Shown here: positions 26,295 to 35,324 of the stretch, piece by piece
Layout: each line of letters begins with the position of its first letter
Position numbering within the stretch: the first letter of the stretch is position 1
Assembly (NCBI RefSeq): GCF_017086365.1
Contig: NZ_CP070969.1
Span: 4,154,001 to 4,218,000, forward strand
Source of the DNA: Paenibacillus tianjinensis
Lineage (GTDB): Bacteria > Bacillota > Bacilli > Paenibacillales > Paenibacillaceae
DNA length: 64,000 bases
Reading direction: 5' to 3'
The notes under the pieces: model-generated
Database searches by the model: none
Seen by the model: the letters and a program-made list of their open reading frames with translations, nothing else
What the model was told of the DNA's origin: nothing
Translations under genes and position numbers: made by a program

Positions 26295-26336
26295 ATGTAT
26301 CTCTCCTCTCTGTAGGTAGTCTATTGTTATTACATT

Positions 26337-26885
26337 CTAATAGGCTAAATAATCAGATAACTCATTACCTCTATCGCAAAACTCTTTAACCATTGCCCTA
26401 ACCAAACCAAATGACATTCCCGAATGACCTTGACTCTCAATTTCTTTCTTTGCATCTTCGAGACTACCATTTTCATTCAAAATCTTAACAATCTTCAAGC
26501 AACATCCTAATTCCATACCATGATATAGATCACCAAGTCTAATTGGAACAATTTTATCCCAATAATCCCATCTACTTTCATCAAGCACTTCTCTACCTTT
26601 TGCCATCCACTCTTCTACAAGCGAAGGAATGCTTTCTTTAAATTCCACTTCTCTTTTCTCATATTCCTCTCGCCACTTTTGCTGGGACTCATCAAATTCT
26701 GCTTTTGTCTTTCCGATGATTTCTTTATAGGCTCCATCCATCGTTACTGTGTCTGAATATAGCGTTGTTCCATTAAATTTCCCACAGGCCAAAATACCTT
26801 TCTTTTTATATGTAAGCAATTCATGAACTGCATCCTCTATTGTATTTCCCAAAAAGAATCCAATCTTTAAATATTTATCTTCCAC
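26337..26885 (-). CDS. hypothetical protein, 182 aa
   Basis: GTG start after AGGAGG. Begins as alpha/beta, then a long charged helix (about 70-120), then a helical C-terminus. No motif recognised. Preceded by a promoter-like sequence whose -10 lies in a dyad repeat. Confidence 0.75.
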   Translation of the reverse strand: MEDKYLKIGFFLGNTIEDAVHELLTYKKKGILACGKFNGTTLYSDTVTMDGAYKEIIGKTKAEFDESQQKWREEYEKREVEFKESIPSLVEEWMAKGREVLDESRWDYWDKIVPIRLGDLYHGMELGCCLKIVKILNENGSLEDAKKEIESQGHSGMSFGLVRAMVKEFCDRGNELSDYLAY

Positions 26886-26904
26886 TTATATTCCTCCTAA
26901 ATTT

Positions 26905-26926
26905 TGATAAAACACAAATTTTATCA
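26905..26926. repeat. dyad repeat overlapping a -10 box
   Basis: TGATAAAA-N6-TTTTATCA, perfect arms. On the minus strand its TGATAAAAT half falls 18 bp after TTGACT, so a protein bound here would cover the -10. Confidence 0.8.
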
Positions 26927-26951
26927 TGATTTTCACTTCAAAAAAGTCAAT
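26919..26951 (-). promoter_or_regulatory. candidate promoter with -10 inside a dyad repeat
   Basis: TTGACT at 26946-26951 and TGATAAAAT after an 18-bp spacer. Sits upstream of the gene at 26337. Confidence 0.5.
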
Positions 26952-26964
26952 GTTTATACGGGTT

Positions 26965-27327
26965 TTATGTTATCACTTTCCCATAATATTTCTGATTTTC
27001 TACATCTTCAGTCCATACTGTAAATGGAAGTTCGACTCCGCTATCTTTTAGTAGTCTACAGAAATCATAATCACATCTTTCAGGATAGAGTCTTTTATCT
27101 GGTACGAATTCATAGTTGTTGTCAACATTCAGCCATTTAGGATCGCCATCGAATCCGTAAACAACGACATAGATTCGTTTATTCTCGATGTATACATGCC
27201 AAGTATTTCGGCTACATGTATATCCGTACAAAAGTGTTCTGTCTGAATCATCTTTGAGATCTTCAATTGAAATAATTTTCTGTTGACTGTTTGATTTCTT
27301 TAGTTGCTCATATTCAGTTATATTCAT
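26965..27327 (-). CDS. hypothetical protein, 120 aa
   Basis: The internal ATG (MNITEYEQLKK) is preferred for its AAAGGAG ten bases upstream. Central beta strands, one conserved-looking WNVYIENKRIYVVVYGFDG-like stretch (actually TWHVYIENKRIYVVV). Unknown. Confidence 0.7.
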   Translation of the reverse strand: MNITEYEQLKKSNSQQKIISIEDLKDDSDRTLLYGYTCSRNTWHVYIENKRIYVVVYGFDGDPKWLNVDNNYEFVPDKRLYPERCDYDFCRLLKDSGVELPFTVWTEDVENQKYYGKVIT

Positions 27328-27378
27328 TGTTTGCATTCTCCTTTGGTCCATATTCAACAATCGTAAACTTGTTCTTCT

Positions 27379-27612
27379 CTAATCAATCATTCTGTCTCTA
27401 TACTCTCTGTCAAGTTCATACCAATAAGGCCTTCCAGGAAACTTTGCCTCCATCCAATCATAATTACGTTCAGCTTCACGCTTTGCTTCCGTAGTAATCA
27501 CACTGCTTGCAGCAGACATTGAAGTGTATACAAGTTTTCTACTCTCTCCATCATAAGGAACACCGTTTTTGTAAATCACATAAACTGTTTCGTTCTCAAT
27601 TTTTAGTGACAT
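27379..27612 (-). CDS. hypothetical protein, 77 aa
   Basis: ATG start. Beta hairpin at the N-terminus, then a helix rich in Ala/Arg/Glu, then an aromatic, charged C-terminus. Adjacent to the next gene with no gap. Unknown. Confidence 0.7.
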   Translation of the reverse strand: MSLKIENETVYVIYKNGVPYDGESRKLVYTSMSAASSVITTEAKREAERNYDWMEAKFPGRPYWYELDREYRDRMID

Positions 27613-28098
27613 TTATGGCCTCCAATTTGGATGTTCTTGATAAAATGATTCAATATACTTCTCGAAATATTTATTCATTACATCACGCTTCAAAACTTTA
27701 ACTTCCTGAACTCCAGAACCACAATGAGATTCCCAATTGATATATAGGTCGATATTCTTAGCATCTTCGTCTATCAATAATTCTTTTTGGTATAAGCATT
27801 CTTCGCAATCATAAAACTTTGTCAGCACTTCTATAATATCTGTCTGATCCATTGAAAAACTCGTTTCTAATTCAGAGCATTCGAATTGGATGTATGCACA
27901 AATTGCATTGAAAGTCTCATAATCATATGGCACTAGAATATGAAGTTTTCTTTTCGGATCTTCGTCATATGTATGTGTTAGTGAGTAAAGTTGCAGATCA
28001 ATCTTTTTTAATTCTGTCCATTCTTTCATTGATTTGATAAATTCTTTTGTTGTGCGAGTGATTGGAGTATTCATGATACAACCGACTTCTTTAACCAT
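27613..28098 (-). CDS. hypothetical protein, 161 aa
   Basis: ATG start nine bases after GAGGAG. Acidic alpha/beta protein; CEECLYQ in the middle is not a full zinc site. No family recognised. Confidence 0.75.
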   Translation of the reverse strand: MVKEVGCIMNTPITRTTKEFIKSMKEWTELKKIDLQLYSLTHTYDEDPKRKLHILVPYDYETFNAICAYIQFECSELETSFSMDQTDIIEVLTKFYDCEECLYQKELLIDEDAKNIDLYINWESHCGSGVQEVKVLKRDVMNKYFEKYIESFYQEHPNWRP

Positions 28099-28240
28099 TT
28101 GCTCGTTCTCCTCAATATGTATTTTATATTTCTACTTGGAGTCACATCATCACAATGTAACTCCGCTTTATTACTAACATCACAATTCACACACTTTCTA
28201 GTCCGTTCACTGGTGTAATTAATCTATATTTATTTATGTA

Positions 28241-28486
28241 TCACTCATAGTAGTTCACATCGCATAACATTTGGAATCCATAAGCATCCTTACCATCTTC
28301 ATCCACAATATACATCTCACCATCATCACCATATATCTGTGGACTCCCATATGATCTCTTTATCTCATAAATTCCCCCAATTGTTAATTTGCTCCCGAAT
28401 TTGTTACTCAATATTTCAATGTATCTTGCTGCGTTTTCGTCCTCGGTAAGCTTTAAATCTGATGTGCTAAGCTGAACTGTTGACAA
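28241..28486 (-). CDS. hypothetical acidic protein, 81 aa
   Basis: A TTG start (LSTVQLSTSDLKL) nine bases after GAGGG is preferred; the in-frame ATG three codons earlier touches the ribosome site. Beta-rich, acidic. Single gene behind a repeat-type promoter. Unknown. Confidence 0.65.
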   Translation of the reverse strand: MSTVQLSTSDLKLTEDENAARYIEILSNKFGSKLTIGGIYEIKRSYGSPQIYGDDGEMYIVDEDGKDAYGFQMLCDVNYYE

Positions 28487-28517
28487 GAATATCATCCCTC
28501 TCTCATGTCATAATCTT

Positions 28518-28546
28518 ATTATATTTATTTATTAAATGAATGTCAA
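28518..28546 (-). promoter_or_regulatory. promoter, repeat type A
   Basis: TTGACA, 17 bp, TATAAT, with ATTTAATAAATAAA as the spacer. A near-perfect sigma-A promoter for the gene at 28241. A second copy of the repeat lies 36 bp upstream. Confidence 0.9.
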
Positions 28547-28558
28547 TGGTTTTTAAAA

Positions 28559-28575
28559 TATATTTATTTATTAAA
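28559..28575 (-). repeat. second copy of the promoter-associated repeat
   Basis: TTTAATAAATAAATATA directly after the stop of the 28576 gene. No good promoter is built on this copy, so it may be an extra binding site for whatever reads the repeat. Confidence 0.7.
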
Positions 28576-28797
28576 TCAGAATATAAGCATTGCCACTTCT
28601 TCGCTTAATACAGGATATCTGCCTCTGTTTAATTCAACTAGACCCGGCTCTCGTTTATTCATTTTCTGTTTTAGTTGCTCAATTTCTGATTCTCTTGCTC
28701 CAATATTAAATACTGCTCCACTTTTCATGACAATTTTAAATGAAGTAAAGTCTGATGGAGGCTTGGGAATATCAAGTCTTGCCGATGGTTTATTCAT
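28576..28797 (-). CDS. hypothetical protein, 73 aa
   Basis: ATG start. Pro-rich N-terminus, then a beta segment FKIVMKSGAVFNIGARESEI and a Lys-rich helix. Resembles small KOW-like or binding modules; unknown. Confidence 0.65.
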   Translation of the reverse strand: MNKPSARLDIPKPPSDFTSFKIVMKSGAVFNIGARESEIEQLKQKMNKREPGLVELNRGRYPVLSEEVAMLIF

Positions 28798-28817
28798 TAT
28801 CTAATCTCCTTTAGATT

Positions 28818-28839
28818 TGATAAAATCTTTATTTTATGA
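28818..28839. repeat. dyad repeat
   Basis: TGATAAAA-N6-TTTTATGA, one arm perfect. It lies between a terminator and the ribosome site of the 28576 gene. Confidence 0.75.
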
Positions 28840-28852
28840 AGAAATGATGCAC

Positions 28853-28879
28853 AAAAAACCCTTATTTATCAAGGGTTTT
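28853..28879 (-). terminator. terminator overlapping the end of the 28862 gene
   Basis: AAAACCCTT and AAGGGTTTT pair around an 7-base loop that includes the stop codon, followed by a T tract on the minus strand. Confidence 0.75.
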
Positions 28880-29131
28880 TAAAAGTGAGGCATTGCCATT
28901 TAGTTCTTTATAGAGCCTTTTGAACTCCTGCATCTGTTCATACTGTTCTACGGACTCATATTCTCGATAAACCTTACCGACCAGTCTTTCATTTGTGAGA
29001 ATAGTGTCTTCACTTCCACATCTAGGACAAAAGGTTTGTTCAGGAACGTCTAAACACTCAATACCAAAGTGACAACCGCAATCTTCACAATAGAAACAGC
29101 TTTGACCATTACCGTGTGGGCAAAATGACAT
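28862..29131 (-). CDS. zinc-binding protein, 89 aa
   Basis: Eight Cys/His ligands in two ribbons: CPHGNGQSCFYCEDCGCHFG and CPRCGSEDTI. C-terminus helical. The first part resembles rubredoxin- or double-zinc-ribbon proteins. Probably nucleic-acid binding. Lies just downstream of the primase group. Confidence 0.75.
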   Translation of the reverse strand: MSFCPHGNGQSCFYCEDCGCHFGIECLDVPEQTFCPRCGSEDTILTNERLVGKVYREYESVEQYEQMQEFKRLYKELNGNASLLKTLDK

Positions 29132-29132
29132 A

Positions 29133-29612
29133 TTAAATCAACTCCTCATTTGAATAGCCAATCAACTCAGACAATTTGACTGTCTCATGTTTATGAATTG
29201 TGGTGTAATTATCAGTTCCTTCTTTTGCTACCAACACCCATTTTACTGTTCGTTCTCCTGATTGATCGTAAGCATACAGCCAATAATCAACAGAGTCCTC
29301 TGTAAACTTAAATTTGAAATCAATTCGCAATGGACAATATGAAGATTTGTTTTTTATCGTATCATAGACAACCAGAAGTGTTCTTTGATTTTCTGATGTC
29401 CATAGTTGTTCAGAATCAAAATATGTTATTTCATAAAACAATCCAGAATCACTAAACCTGTCGTTTGAGATTGGTGGAATATCAAAGAACTCTTCGCATA
29501 CAGATAGCGCAAGCATTTGTAGTCCAGTCTTATATGCTCTCGTTTCTTCATCACTCAATGTACTAATTTTGGATTGCTTCGTTTTTACTAATTCCATAAG
29601 ATATGTATTCAT
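29133..29612 (-). CDS. hypothetical protein, 159 aa
   Basis: ATG start after GAGGAG. Helical N-terminus and a beta-rich remainder with Trp/Tyr (SVDYWLYAYDQSGERTVKWV). No motif. Between the zinc protein and the primase. Confidence 0.75.
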   Translation of the reverse strand: MNTYLMELVKTKQSKISTLSDEETRAYKTGLQMLALSVCEEFFDIPPISNDRFSDSGLFYEITYFDSEQLWTSENQRTLLVVYDTIKNKSSYCPLRIDFKFKFTEDSVDYWLYAYDQSGERTVKWVLVAKEGTDNYTTIHKHETVKLSELIGYSNEELI

Positions 29613-29634
29613 AATTCACTCCTCTTTCGTATTT

Positions 29635-29656
29635 TGATAAAACCTATATTTTATCC
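29635..29656. repeat. dyad repeat between primase and the 29133 gene
   Basis: TGATAAAA-N6-TTTTATCC. The only copy inside the replication cluster; it touches the primase stop codon. Confidence 0.75.
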
Positions 29657-30732
29657 TAATTATGTATCTTAAATTTGCATTCTGAATAGTACTTTTTAAA
29701 AAGCTCTTCCCCTAAGTCAGTAGGACTTTCTTTATTCTTGAATAGACTGGCATTATCCCACAATGTATACACATTTCTTGTCTTACCAAATTTAGCACCC
29801 TGCTTTTTTACAGCATCAACTGATTTATCTTTATCTAAAGCTATAACGATATCTATTTCATTGCCAAGTTCTTTAATCTTATTCACCTGCCATTCACTCA
29901 AGTCATCCCCACTTATAGCTACACAATTGGAAAAACCATATTGAGTACTCAGCCAACAAGTTTTTTCCGCCTCGTAAATAATCACCTCCTTAGATTCAAG
30001 GATGTAATATAATGCACGATGCCAATTGTATAGTTCAATCATTTTGTTGAAGTTGATGAGATATAGGAACTTATAAATATCCAACTCTTCATAATTATCA
30101 AAAATCGTTCTGCCTTTTATAGAAACAATCTCCCCGAAACTATTGTGAATCGGGAAGATAATTCTTTGACTCTTGATGTCATAACCAACCTGGAAGTTAA
30201 CTTGGGTTTGATAATCTATACCTTCGTCAATATACGATTTATGTGGTAACATTACAAACTGATTTAATATCTCGTCTTCGTAAATTTGGTTTTCTATATT
30301 TTCAAGATTACGCTTCTTCTTTCTCTGTTTTTTGACCTCTTTAAGCCATTTAAGATGTTCGTTGGTAGGTAATGGGGTATAAGATCCATTTAAAAACTCT
30401 GTATACCCCAATTTTTCACATATCCAGCGTTTGGCTTTGGGAAGGTCATTACGTCTGTCTTCATCTGAATACTTGTCAAATACTATGTATGATACCAATC
30501 CATAAATATCTATATCTGATTCGCCCAAGGTTCTGATACGACTAGACAATGATTCATTCAGATAAACTTGAACAGATCGCTTATTTGGAGATTCAAACTT
30601 AGAAGGTAGCTGTGCTTCATATCGATTATTTTTCTTATCGACATACTCACAACCCATCAATTCAAGCAATTCTCCTACTTTACCATCCTCCAGAATCTTA
30701 TCTTTAATTAATTTTAAATCGTTATTACTCAT
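29656..30732 (-). CDS. DnaG-type primase (TOPRIM)
   Basis: 358 aa, shorter than bacterial DnaG. TOPRIM parts are VIIYEAEKT (catalytic Glu) and VIALDKDKS (Asp-x-Asp), at about 250 and 300. The N-terminal region that holds a zinc finger in DnaG has no Cys pattern here. Makes RNA primers for the lagging strand. Directly after the helicase gene, the same order as yorI-yorJ in SPbeta. Confidence 0.88.
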   Translation of the reverse strand: MSNNDLKLIKDKILEDGKVGELLELMGCEYVDKKNNRYEAQLPSKFESPNKRSVQVYLNESLSSRIRTLGESDIDIYGLVSYIVFDKYSDEDRRNDLPKAKRWICEKLGYTEFLNGSYTPLPTNEHLKWLKEVKKQRKKKRNLENIENQIYEDEILNQFVMLPHKSYIDEGIDYQTQVNFQVGYDIKSQRIIFPIHNSFGEIVSIKGRTIFDNYEELDIYKFLYLINFNKMIELYNWHRALYYILESKEVIIYEAEKTCWLSTQYGFSNCVAISGDDLSEWQVNKIKELGNEIDIVIALDKDKSVDAVKKQGAKFGKTRNVYTLWDNASLFKNKESPTDLGEELFKKYYSECKFKIHN

Positions 30733-30767
30733 TTAGGCTCCCCCATAGGAGTATTTGCTTATATGTA

Positions 30768-32252
30768 TTAAAATTGAGAATTCGATTTCTTACCCATCTG
30801 ACAATATGCAACCTCTTTAAATGAATTTATGCCATAGTTTACTTCATAAATAATTTGTTCCGAGATATCACCTGAGCGATTTTTTGATATAAAGATAATC
30901 ATATAAGTTTTTTCGGGATCTAGTATGTACTCTTTCTTATGCCACTTACCATCGAAATCGCTCTTCTCCCAGTTGTAAGCCTTCACAGCCTCTTTCTTCC
31001 CTGGCATCTCATCTGCATACAACAATCTACCCATAAGTACCACAGAAGCCACCTCAACGATCTCAAGGGATTTTCCAATAGCACTAAGATCAAGATATCT
31101 ATATTCTTTGCCAATCTTAAGTTGTACTGTTGCAAGTAAGCCAACATTATTTGCCTCTGGTTTTATACAGTCAAAGATGCTTTGTGCGGAGTTACTAAAT
31201 GCTTCCCATCTTGCAGATTCCTTGGCTGAAGAATCTGGTTTGAAGGTGTCTAGAATTGCATAAGAATAATTTAGTGGCTTCATCATTTGGATTCTACTAA
31301 GAACGTCTTCTACACGATATTTCTTTAAATCATAAAACTTGATAAGCTCCTTCTCGTGCTTAAGAATCCAATCCTTTGCGGCGTTTAGTTTATCCATTGT
31401 CTTTTCATCTAAATTGCCCTCAATCAACTTCTCACGATTAATGGGTTTATTTAGAATTTTTGAAGAGACTGTAGCCAAGATAAGATTTCTTGTTTTCCAG
31501 ATATTCTCCTCATTAACAAACATCATACCTTTTTGCTCATTCTCATATAGAGAAAGGATAAATTTCTCCATGCTTATGGACGACTTCCCAACTCCAGAAC
31601 TAAGCACCAAATACATAAGCTCACCTTTACGCCAGCCTTTAATCTTCTTGCTCAATCTTGGAGAATCATGCAGCGACAACCCCATCGCTTCACCCTGATT
31701 CATTTTTTCAATTGCAATATCCAGGTCATCAGAAAGATTGTACTCGACAACTTCTCCACAGTTAATGTGAGAAAAAATTGAACTTGTTTTGAATTGAAAG
31801 AATGATTGCATTTGTTTAAGAGTCATACGAGTCAGTTTACCAACAAGATCTTTGTTATTGATATCAATTAGGCTTTCGCTTTGGAATTTTCGCAAACTTT
31901 CATACTTTTGAATTTCAGAAAAGTGGTAATCGTCATTATTACCTTTATCTTTCTCACATTCCTCCAAAAGTTCTTCGATTGAGTTGTAACCGCCATATTC
32001 GTTGTAATAATCAAAATACGATTTTCGACCAACTTCAATCGGCCTTGAAGTTAAGAATGAATAAACTGTTTTGTCATCAAACTTACGAATACTGTTTGAA
32101 TACATTTCATTTCCTATATAGTAAAAGTACCACCAGATAGGCTCAGTAAAAGTGTCCTTAGTGATCTCATGATTTCTGTATTTTTCATAAAGAGATGGTG
32201 TGCTCCATAAATATCCGATAAACAACGACTCGTGAATCTTTGATGGTTTCAC
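30768..32252 (-). CDS. DnaB-like replicative helicase
   Basis: 494 aa. Walker A is LSSGVGKSSIS near 217; the surrounding GWRKGELMYLVL and MMFVNEE pattern is that of the RecA-like DnaB C-terminal domain, and Walker B is YAILDTF near 326. The N-terminal 180 residues differ from host DnaB. Unwinds the phage fork and recruits the primase encoded next. Confidence 0.88.
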   Translation of the reverse strand: MKPSKIHESLFIGYLWSTPSLYEKYRNHEITKDTFTEPIWWYFYYIGNEMYSNSIRKFDDKTVYSFLTSRPIEVGRKSYFDYYNEYGGYNSIEELLEECEKDKGNNDDYHFSEIQKYESLRKFQSESLIDINNKDLVGKLTRMTLKQMQSFFQFKTSSIFSHINCGEVVEYNLSDDLDIAIEKMNQGEAMGLSLHDSPRLSKKIKGWRKGELMYLVLSSGVGKSSISMEKFILSLYENEQKGMMFVNEENIWKTRNLILATVSSKILNKPINREKLIEGNLDEKTMDKLNAAKDWILKHEKELIKFYDLKKYRVEDVLSRIQMMKPLNYSYAILDTFKPDSSAKESARWEAFSNSAQSIFDCIKPEANNVGLLATVQLKIGKEYRYLDLSAIGKSLEIVEVASVVLMGRLLYADEMPGKKEAVKAYNWEKSDFDGKWHKKEYILDPEKTYMIIFISKNRSGDISEQIIYEVNYGINSFKEVAYCQMGKKSNSQF

Positions 32253-32284
32253 AAATTCATCTATGTAGTTAATAATTTAGCCTC

Positions 32285-32863
32285 CTATAAAAACGCAGAA
32301 ATGTCCATTTCATCTATTTTATTATTTTTATTCTTATTGATATTTGAAGAAATTGTTTTGTCTTGGTCTGTTACCTTTGTTTTTTCGAATTGTTCTTTTT
32401 GTTGTTGTTTTGATTTCCGTCCGGCAAAAGCTTCATTCAATTTATCAATCATAATACTAATCCCATAATTGATAGCTCTTGTATCATTACTGCCATCTAA
32501 CTTATTTACAATACACCACTTAATACTATCTTCAGCTAATTTATAAGCCTCTAGCATTAGTCCGAAATCCGGGCCATTTCTCCAACGTCTTTCCCGTTTA
32601 CCACTTTTAGTATCAAATCCTGCCCTCAGATCCTTCAGTCTCGTAATATTCCCTTTGGGCAGAACAATAATATCGTGCAACTTGATTATGTATTGGTACA
32701 GTTCATCCCATTGCTGATTTTCAATCCTGGTTGCTTCTTTATCGCGTAAATACCTATCATGACAGTACTCAACATGATAATAACGTTTATCTTCTTCTCT
32801 AATCATCTTATCCTTATGACCATATTGCTCACAGACCGGGCATTTCAATAGTCGTTCAGCCAA
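32285..32863 (-). CDS. zinc-finger protein next to helicase, possible loader
   Basis: 192 aa. N-terminal CPVCEQYGHKDKM followed by YYHVEYCH makes a C-x2-C...H-x4-C finger. The middle is helical with a basic KRERRWRNG patch. A Gln/Lys/Asn-rich linker ends in the acidic tip EMDISAFL. Immediately upstream of the helicase gene in the transcript; position and form suggest a helicase loader or replication accessory protein. Confidence 0.65.
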   Translation of the reverse strand: MAERLLKCPVCEQYGHKDKMIREEDKRYYHVEYCHDRYLRDKEATRIENQQWDELYQYIIKLHDIIVLPKGNITRLKDLRAGFDTKSGKRERRWRNGPDFGLMLEAYKLAEDSIKWCIVNKLDGSNDTRAINYGISIMIDKLNEAFAGRKSKQQQKEQFEKTKVTDQDKTISSNINKNKNNKIDEMDISAFL

Positions 32864-32875
32864 TTTATCACCTCC

Positions 32876-33199
32876 TTACATTTGATTCGCAATTTCTAAT
32901 TCCATTCGGTCAACTAGATTTTGGATATTGTTGCGATTAACTCTCTTCGCTTGCAATTCTTTCTCTACCTTATAAAGCAATCGTTGCAGCTCCATGAACG
33001 CATCATTATTTTCTTCTAGTTGACATTCGTAGCTAATTAAGTCGCCTTCTGCCCTAATTTTTTCTCTGTCTGCTGACTTGCATAATTCCTCTACGACTTG
33101 AGCAACCTCAAACCCCATATGTTGTTGAATAAGTTTGACAAGATCATGATTGTCAGCGATGATTTCAAGTGAATTATCTGGCAAGTGTACTATTGACAT
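32876..33199 (-). CDS. hypothetical helical protein, paralogue of the 53522 gene
   Basis: 107 aa. Shares with the protein at 53522 the order LVK..HMG, EGDLISYE (YSDLLSYE there), a helical middle and a C-terminal RVNRNNIQNLVDRME (RINRKELMRCIVSID there). Predicted all-helical. Each copy lies next to a DNA methyltransferase gene. Function unknown. Confidence 0.75.
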   Translation of the reverse strand: MSIVHLPDNSLEIIADNHDLVKLIQQHMGFEVAQVVEELCKSADREKIRAEGDLISYECQLEENNDAFMELQRLLYKVEKELQAKRVNRNNIQNLVDRMELEIANQM

Positions 33200-33217
33200 A
33201 TACACATCTCCATTCTA

Positions 33218-33985
33218 TTAAATCGCAACTTCATAATTAGTAACAATTAATTCACCAAACTTGCCTCTCCCACTTGCGTCTTTTGACATATTATATTGAA
33301 CCTCAACTTCATTGATATAAAAGTCTTTCATCAACTCTCTAATATATGTATTGTCGTTAACCGTTAATAAAAATTTTCCCTTGATGCTTTTTAATTGCTG
33401 TTGTAATACTTCAAAGTCAATATTTTTACCGTTCTTATAGCTTCCGTTGTTTGTTTCGTAATATGGAGGGTCAAAGAAGAAGAAGGAATCAGGTTTATCA
33501 AATTTTTTAATGATTTCAGTATAATCACGATTCTCCACCCATACAGTTTTTAGTCGCTCGTGTGCTTTCTTTAATAGTTTTAGTGCAGAGTCGTTCATAT
33601 AAGGCGTATCGCGATAGTATGAATTGAACGATGACATGTCTCCGCCGAAACTATTTTTATTAATATAGAAAAACTTATAGGCAAGCATCAATTCATCCAT
33701 TTCTTCCTCATCGGCATTCTTAAGGTATTCAAATTCATCTCTACTTACTAAATATGTATTAAACTTTTTAATAAATTCATTATAATTATTCTTTAAAACA
33801 CTATAAAAGTTAATTAGATTCTTATCAATATCGTTGATTACCTCTGTTTTACTCTTATCTTTACCGAATAACACCCATAGTCCTCCAGCAAAAGGTTCGA
33901 CATAGCAATGATGTTCTGGAATCATTTCAATAATCTCTTTTCTCAAATTTCTTTTGCCTCCACGCCATTTAATAGGACTATTCAA
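33218..33985 (-). CDS. D12-class N6-adenine DNA methyltransferase (Dam-like)
   Basis: 255 aa. MNSPIKWRGGKRNLRKEI is the D12 SAM motif, YVEPFAGGLWVLF motif I and FFFDPPYYE the catalytic motif IV. Methylates adenine, GATC in the classic members, but the target is not readable here. Probably shields phage DNA from restriction. Confidence 0.95.
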   Translation of the reverse strand: MNSPIKWRGGKRNLRKEIIEMIPEHHCYVEPFAGGLWVLFGKDKSKTEVINDIDKNLINFYSVLKNNYNEFIKKFNTYLVSRDEFEYLKNADEEEMDELMLAYKFFYINKNSFGGDMSSFNSYYRDTPYMNDSALKLLKKAHERLKTVWVENRDYTEIIKKFDKPDSFFFFDPPYYETNNGSYKNGKNIDFEVLQQQLKSIKGKFLLTVNDNTYIRELMKDFYINEVEVQYNMSKDASGRGKFGELIVTNYEVAI

Positions 33986-34014
33986 TTTAACACCTTCTGT
34001 TCCATATATTTATT

Positions 34015-34197
34015 TTATTCAGGCCAGTTAAATGATTCAACCTTCTGAATCTCCGCAAATCCAACTTCAACGGCAACATTATGTTTCTTGTAATGTTCTA
34101 CTGCATCATTATAGTCTTCTTCTGCTTCTTCGTAATCATCGTAGTATCCAAATACCTTTGTTCCATCTTCGTAATTGTAAAATAAAATATAATCCAT
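34015..34197 (-). CDS. hypothetical acidic protein, 60 aa
   Basis: ATG start after GAGGAG. Beta start, then an acidic helix YYDDYEEAEEDYNDAVEHYK. Strongly acidic. Unknown. Confidence 0.65.
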   Translation of the reverse strand: MDYILFYNYEDGTKVFGYYDDYEEAEEDYNDAVEHYKKHNVAVEVGFAEIQKVESFNWPE

Positions 34198-34217
34198 TAT
34201 TAAATTCCTCCTCTGTC

Positions 34218-34427
34218 TTATTGGACTACCAATTTATACGATCCATCATTAACATCGCTTATTGGTACATAATCCTTGAATCCATCTTCATATGTAACTT
34301 CATAGCAAATGTTTTCTATGCCATAATGATTTTCCACATGAACTAATCCAGTGATTACTGGAAGGTTACAATCTAGTCTCCGATAATAATTATCTAATGG
34401 CTCTAGAAAAACGTAATTAATTTTCAT
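34218..34427 (-). CDS. hypothetical protein, 69 aa
   Basis: ATG start after AAGGAG. Beta-rich with TYEDGFKDYVPISDVNDG at the C-terminus, SH3-like appearance. Unknown. Confidence 0.65.
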   Translation of the reverse strand: MKINYVFLEPLDNYYRRLDCNLPVITGLVHVENHYGIENICYEVTYEDGFKDYVPISDVNDGSYKLVVQ

Positions 34428-34465
34428 TTTTGTCTCCTTTTTAACGACCTGATAAAATACCTCAT

Positions 34466-35323
34466 TTATGATGAAATATGTTCTAATCTTTTGTTTGCAA
34501 TTTCTATGTATTCGTGGTTTAATTCAAATCCTATAAAATTTCTATCATTTTTAGCAGCTACCAATGCAGTTGTTCCTGCGCCCATAAAAGGATCTAAAAC
34601 CACTCCATTTTCTGGACATCCACTTAATATACATGGGGTAATCAATTCTTCTGGAAATGTTGCAAAATGCGCTCCTTTAAATGTAGAAGACGAAACCGTC
34701 CAAACCGATCTTCTTCTTCTTTTACCCAACCCGTCTACAGTATCTTCCATTACCGACTCAGCATCATAGTAATATTTTTTGTTTTTTGATAACAAGAATA
34801 TGTATTCATGTGCTTTCGTTGGTCTGTCAGGTACATTTTCGGGAGTGAAATTTCTCTTTTGCCAAATTATGTCTGATCTTAAGTACCATCCCGTCGCTTG
34901 AAGTGCAAAGGCAACTCTCCAAGGAATACCGACCATATCTTTTATTTTTAAGCCTTCGGGTATTTTTCTTTTATCTCGCGCAGATTCAGAAGTTTGACCT
35001 TTTTGAAACCCCGAGTTTTTATCAGGATTCGATGTTTTTTGAGGTCGCCTAACATATGTATCACCTAAATTTACCCACAATGTTCCATCGTCTCTTAGTA
35101 CTCGCTCAACCTCTTCAAACACTTGCAGCAAAGATTCCACATATGTGTCTGGAGAATCTTCTAAACCAAGTTGCCCGTCTACCCCATAATCTCTCAATCC
35201 CCAATAGGGAGGTGATGTGACGCAAGTATTGATGCATTTATCAGGTAATAATTTTAACCCCTGAAGACAATCGAATTGGTAAATGCGATTTAACTCAAGA
35301 TTTCCAAGCAATTGTTTGCTCAA
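34466..35323 (-). CDS. DNA methyltransferase, N4-cytosine or N6-adenine type (SPPY)
   Basis: 285 aa. Motif IV TSPPYWGLRDYG near the N-terminus precedes the SAM motif DPFMGAGTTALVA and FIGFEL near the C-terminus, the beta-class order. SPPY favours N4-cytosine methylation. No restriction partner nearby. Shares its first residues (SKQLLGNLELNRIYQ) almost exactly with the methyltransferase at 54058, so the two probably arose from one ancestor. Confidence 0.93.
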   Translation of the reverse strand: MSKQLLGNLELNRIYQFDCLQGLKLLPDKCINTCVTSPPYWGLRDYGVDGQLGLEDSPDTYVESLLQVFEEVERVLRDDGTLWVNLGDTYVRRPQKTSNPDKNSGFQKGQTSESARDKRKIPEGLKIKDMVGIPWRVAFALQATGWYLRSDIIWQKRNFTPENVPDRPTKAHEYIFLLSKNKKYYYDAESVMEDTVDGLGKRRRRSVWTVSSSTFKGAHFATFPEELITPCILSGCPENGVVLDPFMGAGTTALVAAKNDRNFIGFELNHEYIEIANKRLEHISS

Positions 35324-35324
35324 A

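Noticed and set aside
28071..28223. Open frame with CVNCDVSNKAELHC, like an HNH or zinc-finger fragment
   Set aside because: No start codon or ribosome site, and it overlaps the well-supported 27613 gene. Possibly a decayed HNH remnant; not annotated.
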